From: a bacterium UBP2_UBA2255
GTDB lineage: Bacteria > Edwardsbacteria > AC1 > EtOH8
Length of the DNA: 39,967 nt
Direction: 5' to 3'
NCBI GenBank assembly: GCA_002347565.1
Contig: DDXR01000084.1
Span: 1-39,967, forward strand
The notes under the pieces were generated by a model. It saw only the letters and a program-made list of their open reading frames with translations, was not told the DNA's origin and made no database searches. Position 1 is the first letter of the stretch; every line of letters begins with the position of its first letter. Positions 7,371 to 15,037 of the stretch are shown here, one piece after another. Both the position numbers and the translations under genes were made by a program.

Positions 7371-8498
7371 TCAATCGTCCGACGCCCCGCGCGGCAGGTC
7401 GAACTCCAGCGGCTCGGGGATGAACACCTCGTGCATGCACTTCAGCGCATAGTCGTCGCTCATGCCCGCGATGTAGTCGCCCACCATCACGGCCACCGGC
7501 GTCCGCTCCGACTGGTAGATGTGCGCCAGCTTCCGGAGGTGCCGGCCGAAGCGGCGGAACAGCGGCACCGGGTCGTGGTCGTAGCGGTCGTAGTCGGCCC
7601 CGTTGCGGGCGTGGAGCTCGCCCAGCTCGGCGAACAGCGAGCGCAGGATCTTCTCGCAGAACTCGCCGTACTCCACCAGCGGCTGCGAGCGGTAGATGTT
7701 CGACATGTTGAAGTCGTAGAGCTGGCGCATCAGCTCGATGTTCTCCTCAGAGAACGAGACCCTGCCGGCCTTGCCCGTCTCGGCGATGATGTCGTTCACC
7801 AGGGTGTCGATGATCTCGCCGTTCTTGCGACCCAGGCTGCGCTTGACCTTCTCCGGTATCTGCTCCTCGCGGATCAGCCCGGCGCGGTAGGCGTCCTCGA
7901 TGTCCCGCCCCAAGTAGCTGACCTTGTCGGCCATTCGCACGATGCAGCCCTCGTAGGAGCAGGGGTAGATGCCCAGCCTTTCGATCGTGGCCAGGTCGAC
8001 GGCCTCGGCCCGCGGCGCGATCTCCCGCTCGTACTTTTCGCCGCAGTGGCAGACGATGCCATCGCGCACGCCGTAGGTCAGGTTCAGCCCCTGGCCGTTG
8101 TTGGCCAGCTTGTCCACCACCCGCAGGGCGTAGAGCTCGTGGTGGAATCCGCCGTGCTCGCGCAGCAGGTCCTTGAGCACCTCCTCACCGCGATGGCCGA
8201 ACGGCGCGTGCCCCAGGTCGTGCCCCAGGCCGATGGCCTGCGCCAGGTCGACGTCCAGGCCGAAGGACCGGCAGATGGCCGAGGCGATCGTGCCGACGTG
8301 CAGGGTGTGCTCCATCCGGGTGCAGACGTGGTCGTTGTCCGGCGAGAAGAACACCTGGGTCTTGTGCTTGAGGCGCCGGAACGGCATCGAGTGGATCACC
8401 GCGGTCTGGTCGCGGAAGTAGGGCCCGCGGATGTCCTCGTCGCGGGGCTTGAGGCGCCGCTGGTAGACGTCGGCGCCGAGGGGGTTGTGCAGCGTCAT
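7371..8498 (-). CDS. dgt: dGTP triphosphohydrolase-like HD-domain protein
   Basis: 375 residues. Family members hydrolyse dGTP or other dNTPs to the deoxynucleoside and triphosphate. The HD metal site is visible: His64 in CTRMEHTLHV, His93-Asp94 in GLGHDLGHAPFGHRGEE, and a later aspartate in the KVSYLGRDIEDA block. The N-terminal RRLKHKTQVF segment is also typical. I chose ATG 8498 because the upstream in-frame ATG (8531) forms part of the -10 box of the promoter at 8527-8555. Length fits the shorter dgt class. It follows the der terminator, so it is an independent unit. Confidence 0.9.
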   Translation of the reverse strand: MTLHNPLGADVYQRRLKPRDEDIRGPYFRDQTAVIHSMPFRRLKHKTQVFFSPDNDHVCTRMEHTLHVGTIASAICRSFGLDVDLAQAIGLGHDLGHAPFGHRGEEVLKDLLREHGGFHHELYALRVVDKLANNGQGLNLTYGVRDGIVCHCGEKYEREIAPRAEAVDLATIERLGIYPCSYEGCIVRMADKVSYLGRDIEDAYRAGLIREEQIPEKVKRSLGRKNGEIIDTLVNDIIAETGKAGRVSFSEENIELMRQLYDFNMSNIYRSQPLVEYGEFCEKILRSLFAELGELHARNGADYDRYDHDPVPLFRRFGRHLRKLAHIYQSERTPVAVMVGDYIAGMSDDYALKCMHEVFIPEPLEFDLPRGASDD

Positions 8499-8526
8499 GT
8501 CGGTCTCGATGTGTGGTGCAGTGGCA

Positions 8527-8555
8527 ATCATACCCCATTTGGGGCTTTTTATCAA
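8527..8555 (-). promoter_or_regulatory. Sigma-70-type promoter of dgt
   Basis: Minus strand TTGATA (8555-8550), 17-base spacer, TATGAT (8532-8527). The spacer contains a small CCCC/GGGG hairpin. This promoter decides the dgt start downstream of it. The -35 and early spacer resemble the promoter at 3549-3577. Confidence 0.7.
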
Positions 8556-8608
8556 CGGGTTATCGGCGGCGAGCCATGTTCGCTGCGGCTTGGTCGACTT
8601 GCGCAAAA

Positions 8609-8642
8609 GGGAACGCGGGATGCCTCCGCATCCCGCGTTCCC
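8609..8642 (-). terminator. Intrinsic terminator of der
   Basis: Perfect 15-bp stem (GGGAACGCGGGATGC and its complement) with a 4-base loop, followed on the minus strand by TTTT. It begins 4 bases past the der stop codon. Confidence 0.9.
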
Positions 8643-8645
8643 CGC

Positions 8646-10037
8646 TCACTCCTCCGGCCCGTCCTTCCTGGTCCGGTAGCGCGGCGTCCCGCCGTGCTCG
8701 ACCATCTGCCGCTGGCGCCAGCCGCGGGGAGCCTTCGATTTCTTGAAGTAGATCCGCAGCGGCGTGCCCTTGACCCCCAGCCGCTGGTACAGGTTGTTCA
8801 GCAGGAAGCGGTAGTAGTTGTACGGCACCTGCTTGGGCTCGTTGGTCAGGACCTCGAACTTGGGCGGCATGGCCTCCACCTGGGTGATCGAGTACAGCTC
8901 GATCGGCTTGCCCCGCTTCACCGGCGGTGCGTACTTCTGGACCGCGGCCTCGAAGGCGGCATCCACCTGCCTCGGCTCGAACTGCCTGCGCCAGGAATGG
9001 TAGGCCTCAGTGACCGTCTGCAGCAGGTGCGCCGTGCCCTCGGCCCGCAGGGCCGACGTGAATACGATGTCGGCGAACAGCATGAACGGCAGCTGCTGCT
9101 TGAGCCAGCCGGTGTACTCCGCCTTGTTGGCGTCGGGCCGCAGGTCCCACTTGTTGACCACGACCACCACCGCCGTCCTCGCCTTGTCCAGCATCGCCGC
9201 CAGCGTCATGTCCAGGTGCGACAACCCGTCGGTGGCGTCCAGCACCAGCACGCCGACCTGGGCGCGCTCCAGGGTCCGCTCGGTGCGCAGCGCGGTGTAG
9301 AACTCCAGGTCGTCCCTGACCCGGGCCTTGCGGCGCAGGCCGGCGGTGTCGATCAGGATATAGCGCTGGTTGTGCCACACCAACACGGTGTCCACGGCGT
9401 CGCGGGTGGTGCCCGGGACCGAGTCGACGATCACCCGTTCCTGCCCGGTGATGGCGTTGACCAGCGACGACTTCCCGACGTTGGGCTTGCCCATGATGGC
9501 GACCCCGATGGCTTCGTCGGCCGCGGGTTCCTCGCGGGACTCCGGCAGCGCCGCCACCAGCGCGTCCAGAAAGTCGCCGATGTTGCGCCCGGGCCCGGCG
9601 GCTATCAGCTGCGGGTCGCCCAGCCCCAGCTTCAGGAACTCGTAGGCCTCGGCCTCGTCGCGGGCCGAGTCGACCTTGTTGACCGCCAGCAGGCAGGGCT
9701 TGCCCCGCTTGCGCACCAGCTGGGCGATGTGGCGGTCGACGTCGGTCAGCCCCGTCCTGCGGTCCACCATGAGCAGCAGCAGGTCGGACTCGTCCATGGC
9801 CGCCGTCACCTGGCGGGCGATGGCCTGCTCCATCCGGTCGCGCGAGTACGGCACCAGCCCGCCGGTGTCGATCAGGTAGAAGTTTTTGCCGTTCCAGTCG
9901 GCCAGGGCGTAATTGCGATCGCGGGTGACGCCCGGCGTGTCGTCCACGATCGCCGCCCGGCGCTTGAGGATGCGGTTGAACAGGGTGCTCTTGCCGACGT
10001 TGGGCCGGCCGATGATGGCGACGGTGGGGATGGGCAT
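8646..10037 (-). CDS. der: GTPase Der (EngA), ribosome biogenesis
   Basis: 463 residues. Der is an essential cytoplasmic GTPase that helps assemble the 50S subunit. It has the diagnostic tandem G domains: first P-loop GRPNVGKS at 10-17 with DTPG and NKVD at 120-123; second P-loop GKPNVGKS at 183-190 with DSVPGTTRD and NKWD. The C-terminal KH-like domain follows (about 370-450), ending in a basic tail. Length is normal. ATG 10037 directly precedes IPTVAIIGRPNVGKS. It may be read with the upstream membrane-protein genes, 82 bases away with one hairpin between, and ends at a strong terminator. Confidence 0.97.
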   Translation of the reverse strand: MPIPTVAIIGRPNVGKSTLFNRILKRRAAIVDDTPGVTRDRNYALADWNGKNFYLIDTGGLVPYSRDRMEQAIARQVTAAMDESDLLLLMVDRRTGLTDVDRHIAQLVRKRGKPCLLAVNKVDSARDEAEAYEFLKLGLGDPQLIAAGPGRNIGDFLDALVAALPESREEPAADEAIGVAIMGKPNVGKSSLVNAITGQERVIVDSVPGTTRDAVDTVLVWHNQRYILIDTAGLRRKARVRDDLEFYTALRTERTLERAQVGVLVLDATDGLSHLDMTLAAMLDKARTAVVVVVNKWDLRPDANKAEYTGWLKQQLPFMLFADIVFTSALRAEGTAHLLQTVTEAYHSWRRQFEPRQVDAAFEAAVQKYAPPVKRGKPIELYSITQVEAMPPKFEVLTNEPKQVPYNYYRFLLNNLYQRLGVKGTPLRIYFKKSKAPRGWRQRQMVEHGGTPRYRTRKDGPEE

Positions 10038-10056
10038 CTGGGTGCCTTTCGTTCGA

Positions 10057-10083
10057 CGCGGAACGCTCCGCGAACGTTCCGCG
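10057..10083. other. Hairpin between the multidrug-export-family gene and der
   Basis: 9-bp perfect stem CGCGGAACG / CGTTCCGCG with a 9-base loop, no T tract. It could be an RNA-processing or attenuation site, or a fragment of a repeat. Confidence 0.45.
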
Positions 10084-10119
10084 GGATGACCGCGGAGCGA
10101 TTGCCGGGCAGGGCCGGGG

Positions 10120-10764
10120 CTATCTCCGGAAACCGCGCCAGGCGGCCGAGACCGCCAGGGATGACAGGACCAGACCGGCGATCACGGCGCCCCACGTTCC
10201 CATCAAGACCAGGGCGGTGACGATGGCTGCCGCGATCACGACGCCCAGGCCGATGAACAGGAACGCCTGCCAGAACCGGATCCCGAACAGGAAGGCGGCC
10301 ACCGCCCCGGTCCAGGCGCCGGTCACGGGAAGGGGCACGGCCACGAACAGCATCAGGCCGACCATTTCGTACTTCCTGACCAGGTCGCTCCGGCTGCGGG
10401 TGCGGGCGAACAGCCAGGAGAAAAACCGATCAAACAGCGGCACCCGCCGCAGCCAGTCCGACACCGGGCCCAAAAACAGCAGGATGGGCACTACTGGCAC
10501 CATGTTCCCCGCCACCGACAGCGCGACGGCCTGGGCGATGGGCATGCCCAACAGCCCGTAGGCCACTGGGATGGCCCCCCGCAGCTCGAAGACCGGCAGC
10601 ATGGCGATCAACAGCGTCACCAGCCCGGGCGGCAGGTTCCATGACTGAACCTGCCGCAGCAGCGCCTCCCTCATCGCCCAGGCGGGCTGCGCGGCCGCCG
10701 CCAGCAGCAGGCCGGCGCAAAGCGCTGCGGCCGCGGTGCCGCGGCGCGCTCGAGGCACGCTCAT
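10120..10764 (-). CDS. Small multidrug-export family (COG2426) membrane protein
   Basis: 214 residues. After a possible signal or first helix (AAAALCAGLLLAAAAQPAWA) it has about five further hydrophobic segments. The block LPVFELRGAIPVAYGLLGMP, followed by GNMVPVVPILLFLGPV, is the signature of the Sm_multidrug_ex (PF06695) family. The family name is historical; transport substrates are not established. The start ATG 10764 overlaps the stop of the ElyC-like gene as ATGA, showing translational coupling. A longer open frame upstream belongs to another gene's antisense codon pattern and is not used. Confidence 0.88.
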   Translation of the reverse strand: MSVPRARRGTAAAALCAGLLLAAAAQPAWAMREALLRQVQSWNLPPGLVTLLIAMLPVFELRGAIPVAYGLLGMPIAQAVALSVAGNMVPVVPILLFLGPVSDWLRRVPLFDRFFSWLFARTRSRSDLVRKYEMVGLMLFVAVPLPVTGAWTGAVAAFLFGIRFWQAFLFIGLGVVIAAAIVTALVLMGTWGAVIAGLVLSSLAVSAAWRGFRR

Positions 10765-11531
10765 GCCCTGCCCCGCAGCTTCGACCAGGCCATGCCGATG
10801 CGCTCGTGCAGGAATACCTCGGCCCGGCGGAAGGCCCCGGAGCCGGGAAACAGCCGGTCCGGGTTGAAACGCGGCGGCCGGCGGACCAGGTGATTGGCCG
10901 GCCCGGGCAGGCAGGACACGCCCGCCCTGGCGAACAGCGCCACGGACCGCGGCATGTGGGCGGCCGAAGTGACCAGGATCACCGAGTCGCCGCCGACCAT
11001 GCGGGCGACGACCCGGGCCTCGGCCTCGGTGTCCAGCGCCACGCTGTCCTGGACGATGTCGCCTCCGGGAACGCCCAGGGAAACGGCCAGCCCCGCCATG
11101 GCGCGGGATTCCGGCACATCGTTGAACACCGGTCCGCCCGACAGCAGCAGCTTCGCGCCCGCCAACTGCCGGTAGAGGCGGATCCCCTCTATCACCCTCA
11201 GCTGCGACCCCTCGGTCAGCTGGCCGGTCACCGGCAGCGCCGGGTCCGAGACCAGCCCGCCGCCCAGCACCACCACCCACTTGATTCCGCGGTGCGGCCC
11301 GGCGTCGGCCAGCGGCGGGTGACGCGATTCCAGCTCCCGCAGCCCCCCGTCGCAGAGCCAGCCGTAGCCAAGCGCCAACAGCAGGGCCGCGGCGATCGCT
11401 GCCAGCAGCGCCCCGGCAGCCCTGCGCCGGCCGGACAGCTGCAACCCCAGGCCGGCCAGCAACAGCAGCAACGCCAGCGGCAGCGGCTGGGTCAGGTTTC
11501 CCAGCACCCGTTTCAGTACGAACAAGTCCAT
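10761..11531 (-). CDS. ElyC/SanA/YdcF family (DUF218) envelope protein
   Basis: 256 residues. Two N-terminal membrane helices (about 15-32 and 38-56) precede a DUF218 domain. Motifs: VVVLGGGL, LLLSGGP, and VTSAAHMPRSVALF. E. coli ElyC, with the same layout, is needed for lipid-carrier or peptidoglycan homeostasis; that role here is inference. ATG 11531 lies 5 bases after the PAP2 stop, and the gene overlaps the next one by ATGA. The neighbourhood (PAP2 phosphatase, ElyC-like, small membrane transporter) is consistent with recycling of a lipid carrier such as undecaprenyl phosphate. Confidence 0.88.
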   Translation of the reverse strand: MDLFVLKRVLGNLTQPLPLALLLLLAGLGLQLSGRRRAAGALLAAIAAALLLALGYGWLCDGGLRELESRHPPLADAGPHRGIKWVVVLGGGLVSDPALPVTGQLTEGSQLRVIEGIRLYRQLAGAKLLLSGGPVFNDVPESRAMAGLAVSLGVPGGDIVQDSVALDTEAEARVVARMVGGDSVILVTSAAHMPRSVALFARAGVSCLPGPANHLVRRPPRFNPDRLFPGSGAFRRAEVFLHERIGMAWSKLRGRA

Positions 11532-11535
11532 CTGT

Positions 11536-12438
11536 TCAGCCCCGGATGACGACTGTTTCTTGATCGCACCGCGAGTGCCAGGCGCGGTTCCAGCGGAGGG
11601 AGCCGTAGCAGACCGCGCCGCCGAATGCCGCGCCGGCTGCCAGGTCGACCAGGTAATGGTATCCGCCGTAGACCGTCGATGCCAGCAGCAGCACGGTTGC
11701 CGCCGCGAATGGCGGCAGCCATCGCCGCTGGTAGCGCCACAGCAGGGCGCACACCGCCAGCGACACCCCGGCATGGCCCGACGGGAAGGCCCCGCCGCAA
11801 TAGGCCGCGCTGCTGATGAAGGTGTTGACGGTCTCGGTGATCCAGCTGCCCGATAGCCGGAAATACTCGCGGTACTCGAAACGCGGACCGTGTGCCGGCA
11901 GCAGCATGGCGGCCAGGTAGGTCCCGTAGAGGATGGCCACGATCGCCATCCGCAGGTGGCTGAACTGCCTCGCGAGGCCCTGCCGGAACAGGATCAGGCA
12001 GCTGCAGAAGATGATGGCGAAGAACGAGCAGTACGAAAGCTGGAGCAGGTCGGACAGGAACGGCGTCTGCAGTCCCTGCAGGAACCTGGCCGGCTCGGTT
12101 CCCAGCATCCAGGCGTCGAAACGGTACAGCAGGTCGTCGATGGTGCCTGGGAAAATCGCGTGTATGTAATTGCCTGTGCTGTTATAGGTGAACGGCAGGC
12201 TCAGGATGGGGTACCAGTCCGAAGCCAGCGCCAGTAAAACGCCGCCGAACCTCGTTGCCGCCGACCGCAGGGCGAGAATGGCGGCGATCGAACCAGCGTG
12301 TCTGGCTAGGGCCATCCCGCCGTCGTTGATGAAGGCGAATGATACAGCGGCCACAACGGTCATTACGACCTGGTATCCAATGATGACTTTATCGACCGGC
12401 CGCAGAATGGATTGGAAATAATGCAATCTATCGTTCAC
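11536..12438 (-). CDS. PAP2-family membrane phosphatase or phosphotransferase
   Basis: 300 residues from GTG 12438. The three PAP2 motifs are present: AHGPR (motif 1 region), FPSGHAG (motif 2, catalytic His), and GGYHYLVDLAAG (motif 3, nucleophilic His). At least five membrane helices are visible. The DAWMLGTEPARF segment is typical of PAP2_3 proteins related to inositolphosphotransferases, so it may act on a lipid phosphate; the substrate is unknown. I prefer GTG 12438 because AGAGG lies nine bases upstream and the in-frame TTG at 12498 falls inside an inverted-repeat element. A clear promoter lies at 12604-12632. First gene of the PAP2-ElyC-multidrug trio. Confidence 0.85.
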   Translation of the reverse strand: MNDRLHYFQSILRPVDKVIIGYQVVMTVVAAVSFAFINDGGMALARHAGSIAAILALRSAATRFGGVLLALASDWYPILSLPFTYNSTGNYIHAIFPGTIDDLLYRFDAWMLGTEPARFLQGLQTPFLSDLLQLSYCSFFAIIFCSCLILFRQGLARQFSHLRMAIVAILYGTYLAAMLLPAHGPRFEYREYFRLSGSWITETVNTFISSAAYCGGAFPSGHAGVSLAVCALLWRYQRRWLPPFAAATVLLLASTVYGGYHYLVDLAAGAAFGGAVCYGSLRWNRAWHSRCDQETVVIRG

Positions 12439-12443
12439 TACAG

Positions 12444-12584
12444 GAGACCTCTGCGAAAGTTCTTTTTTTACCACGGAAGCGCGGAAATATTTGAACAAAA
12501 CCGCCGCTTGATCTCGGATTTGCCAGGCGTATTCAGTATTCTCAGGTATTCCGTGTTTTAGTGGTTGGGTTTTGCAGAAGTCTC
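12444..12584. repeat. Imperfect inverted-repeat element in the PAP2 leader
   Basis: Ends GAGACCTCTGCGAAA (12444-12458) and TTTTGCAGAAGTCTC (12570-12584) are inverted copies matching at 13 of 15 positions. Inner parts ACCACGGAAGCGCGGAAA and ATTCCGTGTTTTAGTGG are also roughly inverted. It separates the promoter from the GTG start, so it forms most of the 5' untranslated RNA. Confidence 0.55.
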
Positions 12585-12603
12585 TACAGATGATTCCTAG
12601 TCG

Positions 12604-12632
12604 ATACTATCAGAAAAACAACATAATGTCAA
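12604..12632 (-). promoter_or_regulatory. Sigma-70-type promoter of the PAP2 operon
   Basis: Minus strand TTGACA (12632-12627), 17-base spacer, TAGTAT (12609-12604), in AT-rich DNA. It drives the PAP2, ElyC-like and multidrug-export-family genes, with a leader of about 160 bases. Confidence 0.8.
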
Positions 12633-12695
12633 GATTATTCATAATATGTTTATTTATAAGGGGTTGCATATTTTTGATAATTCATTAATTGAAAC

Positions 12696-12724
12696 AACAA
12701 GGGGAGATGTCATCTCCCCTTGTT
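12696..12724. terminator. Terminator of the CsgG envelope cluster
   Basis: 13-bp perfect stem (AACAAGGGGAGAT and its complement) with a 3-base loop, flanked by T-rich sequence on the plus strand and TGTTTC on the minus strand. It lies 39 bases past the stop of the last cluster gene, so it should end that transcript. Confidence 0.8.
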
Positions 12725-12762
12725 TTTCGATCCATAATTGATGGCTCGAGAACAACCTGATA

Positions 12763-14091
12763 TTATTTTATCATTCTCACTTTATCTTTTACGGCTATTT
12801 TATTGCCGGATAAAGCTTTGGCTTGCTTGCATAATGATATGTTCTCCATCACCTTAGTGACGAACAACTCCGCCTTGTCGAAACTATCGACTCCCATCAC
12901 CTCACCTGTGTCCGGATTACGGATCTCCTTTTCGCCGAAAACCATCACCTTGTCACCAATCCTGACCCCGGCCTTTTCGCCGATGCTGATGTAGATCTCG
13001 CCGGTGGGCTCAATCTTTACGATCCTGGGCGTGGTGTCCGCGGCCCGCGCTTCGCCCTGCTCGCCGGCCGAGACGGCCGCCGTGGAAGAGCCCGGCAGCG
13101 AGCCGCGAAACGCCTTCCGCAACTGCGCCACATTCTCTATGAACAGACGGTTCCCCGGGTCGATCGCCAGCGCGCTGTTGTACGCCGCCTCGGCCTGCTC
13201 GATCTTCCCCTGGGCCTCGCGCGCCACGCCGATGTTGTGGCGCAACGCGGGATCGTTGGGCGACGCCACCGCTCCCCGCTCCCAGATCTCCGCCGCCCGC
13301 TGCCATTCGCCCTGCCGAGCGTAGGCGGCTCCCATGCCCTTGGGATCGGCCTTGGACGGCAGCAGCCGCTTGGCAACGGAAACGTAATGCGGCGAAATGT
13401 CGCTGACGAACTCGGTCGTCACCTTGTCCAGCAGCTTGGAGAGGATCTCGCTGTCGCTGGGGATCTTGTCCTTGTAACTCTTGCTTTCACTGGCGCTGTT
13501 GGTCTTGCTGACCACCACCTGGCCCGACGCGATGTCGATCATCCGATAGCTGATGGACACGCCGCCGCTCTTGACGGTGCGCTGCTCGGGCACCAGCACC
13601 GTCTTCATCACCTCCTCCTTCACCTTGTACTTCTTGCCGGTGAAGATGTTCTTGCGCTCCACCTCCTCGTATTGGCCGGTGCCCTCCTTCTTCTCCACCA
13701 TCTCGGTGCGGCGTGTGGTCTCGACGCCGTAGGACAGCACCTCGCCGGTGACGATGGCGTCCACTCCCAGCAGGCCGCCCAGTTCCCGGACGGTGGCCGG
13801 GTCGACCGCGCCGGTCAGGTTGAAGGCGTGCTCCCTCATCACCGCCTGGATGCGGTCCCGCTCCACCATCTGGTAGAATCCCTGGGTGGCCAGGTGCGAA
13901 ACCAGCACGTTGCCGATGGCCGGACCGATACCCCTGCCGGCCGCGTCCTGGAAGTCGGCCACCGCCAGCCGCGAGGCCGCCGGGATGCTGAGGTTGGCGC
14001 GCTCCAGCCGCCGCACCGTGACGTACACCGGCCCGCAGGACAGCGCGGCCACCAGGCAGGCCAGCAGGCCGGCTGTCAGTTTCCTTGCCAT
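12763..14091 (-). CDS. CsgG-family lipoprotein with TPR repeats and a FlgT-C-like domain
   Basis: 442 residues. A signal peptide ends near Cys19 (LVAALSCGP), a less canonical lipobox. A CsgG-like domain follows (about 40-240): RLAVADFQDAAG, FYQMVERDRIQAVMREHAFN, and ELGGLLGVDAIVTGEVL. Next come two or so TPR-like units (about 250-320: YARQGEWQRAAEIWERGAVA, then AEAAYNSALAIDPGNRLF). The end (about 355-442) has the module VRIGDKVMVFGEKEI.NPDTGEVMG, shared with two other genes of this cluster and resembling the C-terminal domain of FlgT. CsgG forms nonameric outer-membrane export pores for curli; whether this protein forms a pore is unknown. AAGGAG lies seven bases before ATG 14091. Last gene of the cluster. 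Confidence 0.82.
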   Translation of the reverse strand: MARKLTAGLLACLVAALSCGPVYVTVRRLERANLSIPAASRLAVADFQDAAGRGIGPAIGNVLVSHLATQGFYQMVERDRIQAVMREHAFNLTGAVDPATVRELGGLLGVDAIVTGEVLSYGVETTRRTEMVEKKEGTGQYEEVERKNIFTGKKYKVKEEVMKTVLVPEQRTVKSGGVSISYRMIDIASGQVVVSKTNSASESKSYKDKIPSDSEILSKLLDKVTTEFVSDISPHYVSVAKRLLPSKADPKGMGAAYARQGEWQRAAEIWERGAVASPNDPALRHNIGVAREAQGKIEQAEAAYNSALAIDPGNRLFIENVAQLRKAFRGSLPGSSTAAVSAGEQGEARAADTTPRIVKIEPTGEIYISIGEKAGVRIGDKVMVFGEKEIRNPDTGEVMGVDSFDKAELFVTKVMENISLCKQAKALSGNKIAVKDKVRMIK

Positions 14092-14121
14092 CGACGATCT
14101 CCTTGGATGTTGCGTGGCGCT

Positions 14122-14177
14122 GCCGCCCGGCCCGGCGAACGGCGGCCGGGCGGCGGGCCCGGGCGCGATCCCGGGCC
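14122..14177. other. Two GC-rich hairpins between the FecR gene and the last CsgG gene
   Basis: Stem 1: GCCGCCCGGCC / GGCCGGGCGGC (11 bp, 14122-14132 and 14144-14154). Stem 2: GGCCCGGG / CCCGGGCC (8 bp, 14156-14163 and 14170-14177). No T tract. They could reduce read-through or stabilise one part of the message. Confidence 0.5.
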
Positions 14178-14212
14178 GGGGATGCGACTGTGGCCGCGCG
14201 CGGCTTGCCTGC

Positions 14213-15019
14213 CTATTCCTGCTTCGGCTCTTCGTCCCGGATCCCCAGCTTCTGGCGGCGGGCCTGGTCGCGCAGCTGGTTCCACTTCACCCACTCGTCC
14301 TGGCTGTCGATGACGGGGTTGAAGTTGACGATGCCGTAGGTGCCGTCCGGGTTGATGGTGATCTCCATCTGGGCCTTCACCACCTGGACCCACTGCTCGA
14401 AGCTGACCTCCTTCGGGCCCTCGACCTGCTGCGGCCCCTGGATCTCGCCGGACCGGCCGCCCTCCTTCTTCCGCTGGTTCTGGTAGAACTCCGGCATCGG
14501 TTCCACCTTGACCTCGCCCGCGTAGACCGCGACCTTGGTGGTCATGTCCTCGGCCACGCTCATCCGGAACACCGTGCCCCGCACCGCGGCCACCGCCGTG
14601 GGCGACTCCAGCTCGAACTTGGTCTTCTTGCTGGCCTTGTTGACGCTGGCCCATACCTTGCCGCTCCACACCTTGGCCTGGGCGGTCTGGCCGGCCTTGT
14701 CGCGCTTCAGCTCGACGATGTCCAGGTTGGAGTTGGCGTCGATGCGGATGATGCTGCCGTCGGCGAAGGCCACCTCGCCCCGCGACTCGTCGTAGGTCTT
14801 GACCTTCTCGCCCGATTTGAGCGACTCGTTGATCACCGCCTTCTTCCAGGCGTCCCGGCCCGGCTGCTGTACCCTGAAGTCGCCGGTGTAGTACGTGACC
14901 CTGGCGATGGGGGTGGCCTTGGCGCCGAGCATCCGCACGCCCACGAACGCGCCGGTGCACAGCGCCAGCGCCAGGGCCGTCCAGATGAACGGGGTGGTGT
15001 GCCGTCTCAGGTATGTCAT
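14213..15019 (-). CDS. FecR-domain envelope protein
   Basis: 268 residues. One N-terminal membrane anchor (about 10-31) or signal, then a FecR-type domain (about 38-175): VTYYTGDFRVQQPG, SLKSGEKVKTYDESRGEVAF, ADGSIIRIDANSNLDI, and ESPTAVAAVRGTVFRM followed by TKVAVYAGEVKVEP. This beta-rich domain occurs in anti-sigma regulators and in surface proteins; no sigma factor gene is nearby, so a structural or polysaccharide-related role is as likely as regulation. The C-terminus is charged. GAGGAG lies seven bases before ATG 15019. It is 18 bases after the CsgG-like gene at 15038, so in one operon. Confidence 0.85.
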   Translation of the reverse strand: MTYLRRHTTPFIWTALALALCTGAFVGVRMLGAKATPIARVTYYTGDFRVQQPGRDAWKKAVINESLKSGEKVKTYDESRGEVAFADGSIIRIDANSNLDIVELKRDKAGQTAQAKVWSGKVWASVNKASKKTKFELESPTAVAAVRGTVFRMSVAEDMTTKVAVYAGEVKVEPMPEFYQNQRKKEGGRSGEIQGPQQVEGPKEVSFEQWVQVVKAQMEITINPDGTYGIVNFNPVIDSQDEWVKWNQLRDQARRQKLGIRDEEPKQE

Positions 15020-15037
15020 GCGCTCGCTCCTCGAATG

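Noticed and set aside
8499..8606. Longer dgt protein starting at 8531 or 8606
   Set aside because: These starts lie in or upstream of the -10 and -35 boxes of the promoter, so they would not be in the message.
6939..10220. Very long open frame on the plus strand opposite the thioesterase, dgt and der genes
   Set aside because: It is a GC-rich antisense shadow: the minus strand encodes three clear conserved proteins with motifs, while this frame shows only low-complexity Arg/Val/Leu/His-rich sequence.
12439..12498. TTG start at 12498 for the PAP2 gene
   Set aside because: The added 20 residues are encoded by the inverted-repeat element and lack a Shine-Dalgarno; GTG 12438 has AGAGG at good distance.
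14122..14177. Rho-independent terminator within the CsgG cluster
   Set aside because: The hairpins are strong but have no T tract on the minus strand, so kept only as hairpins.
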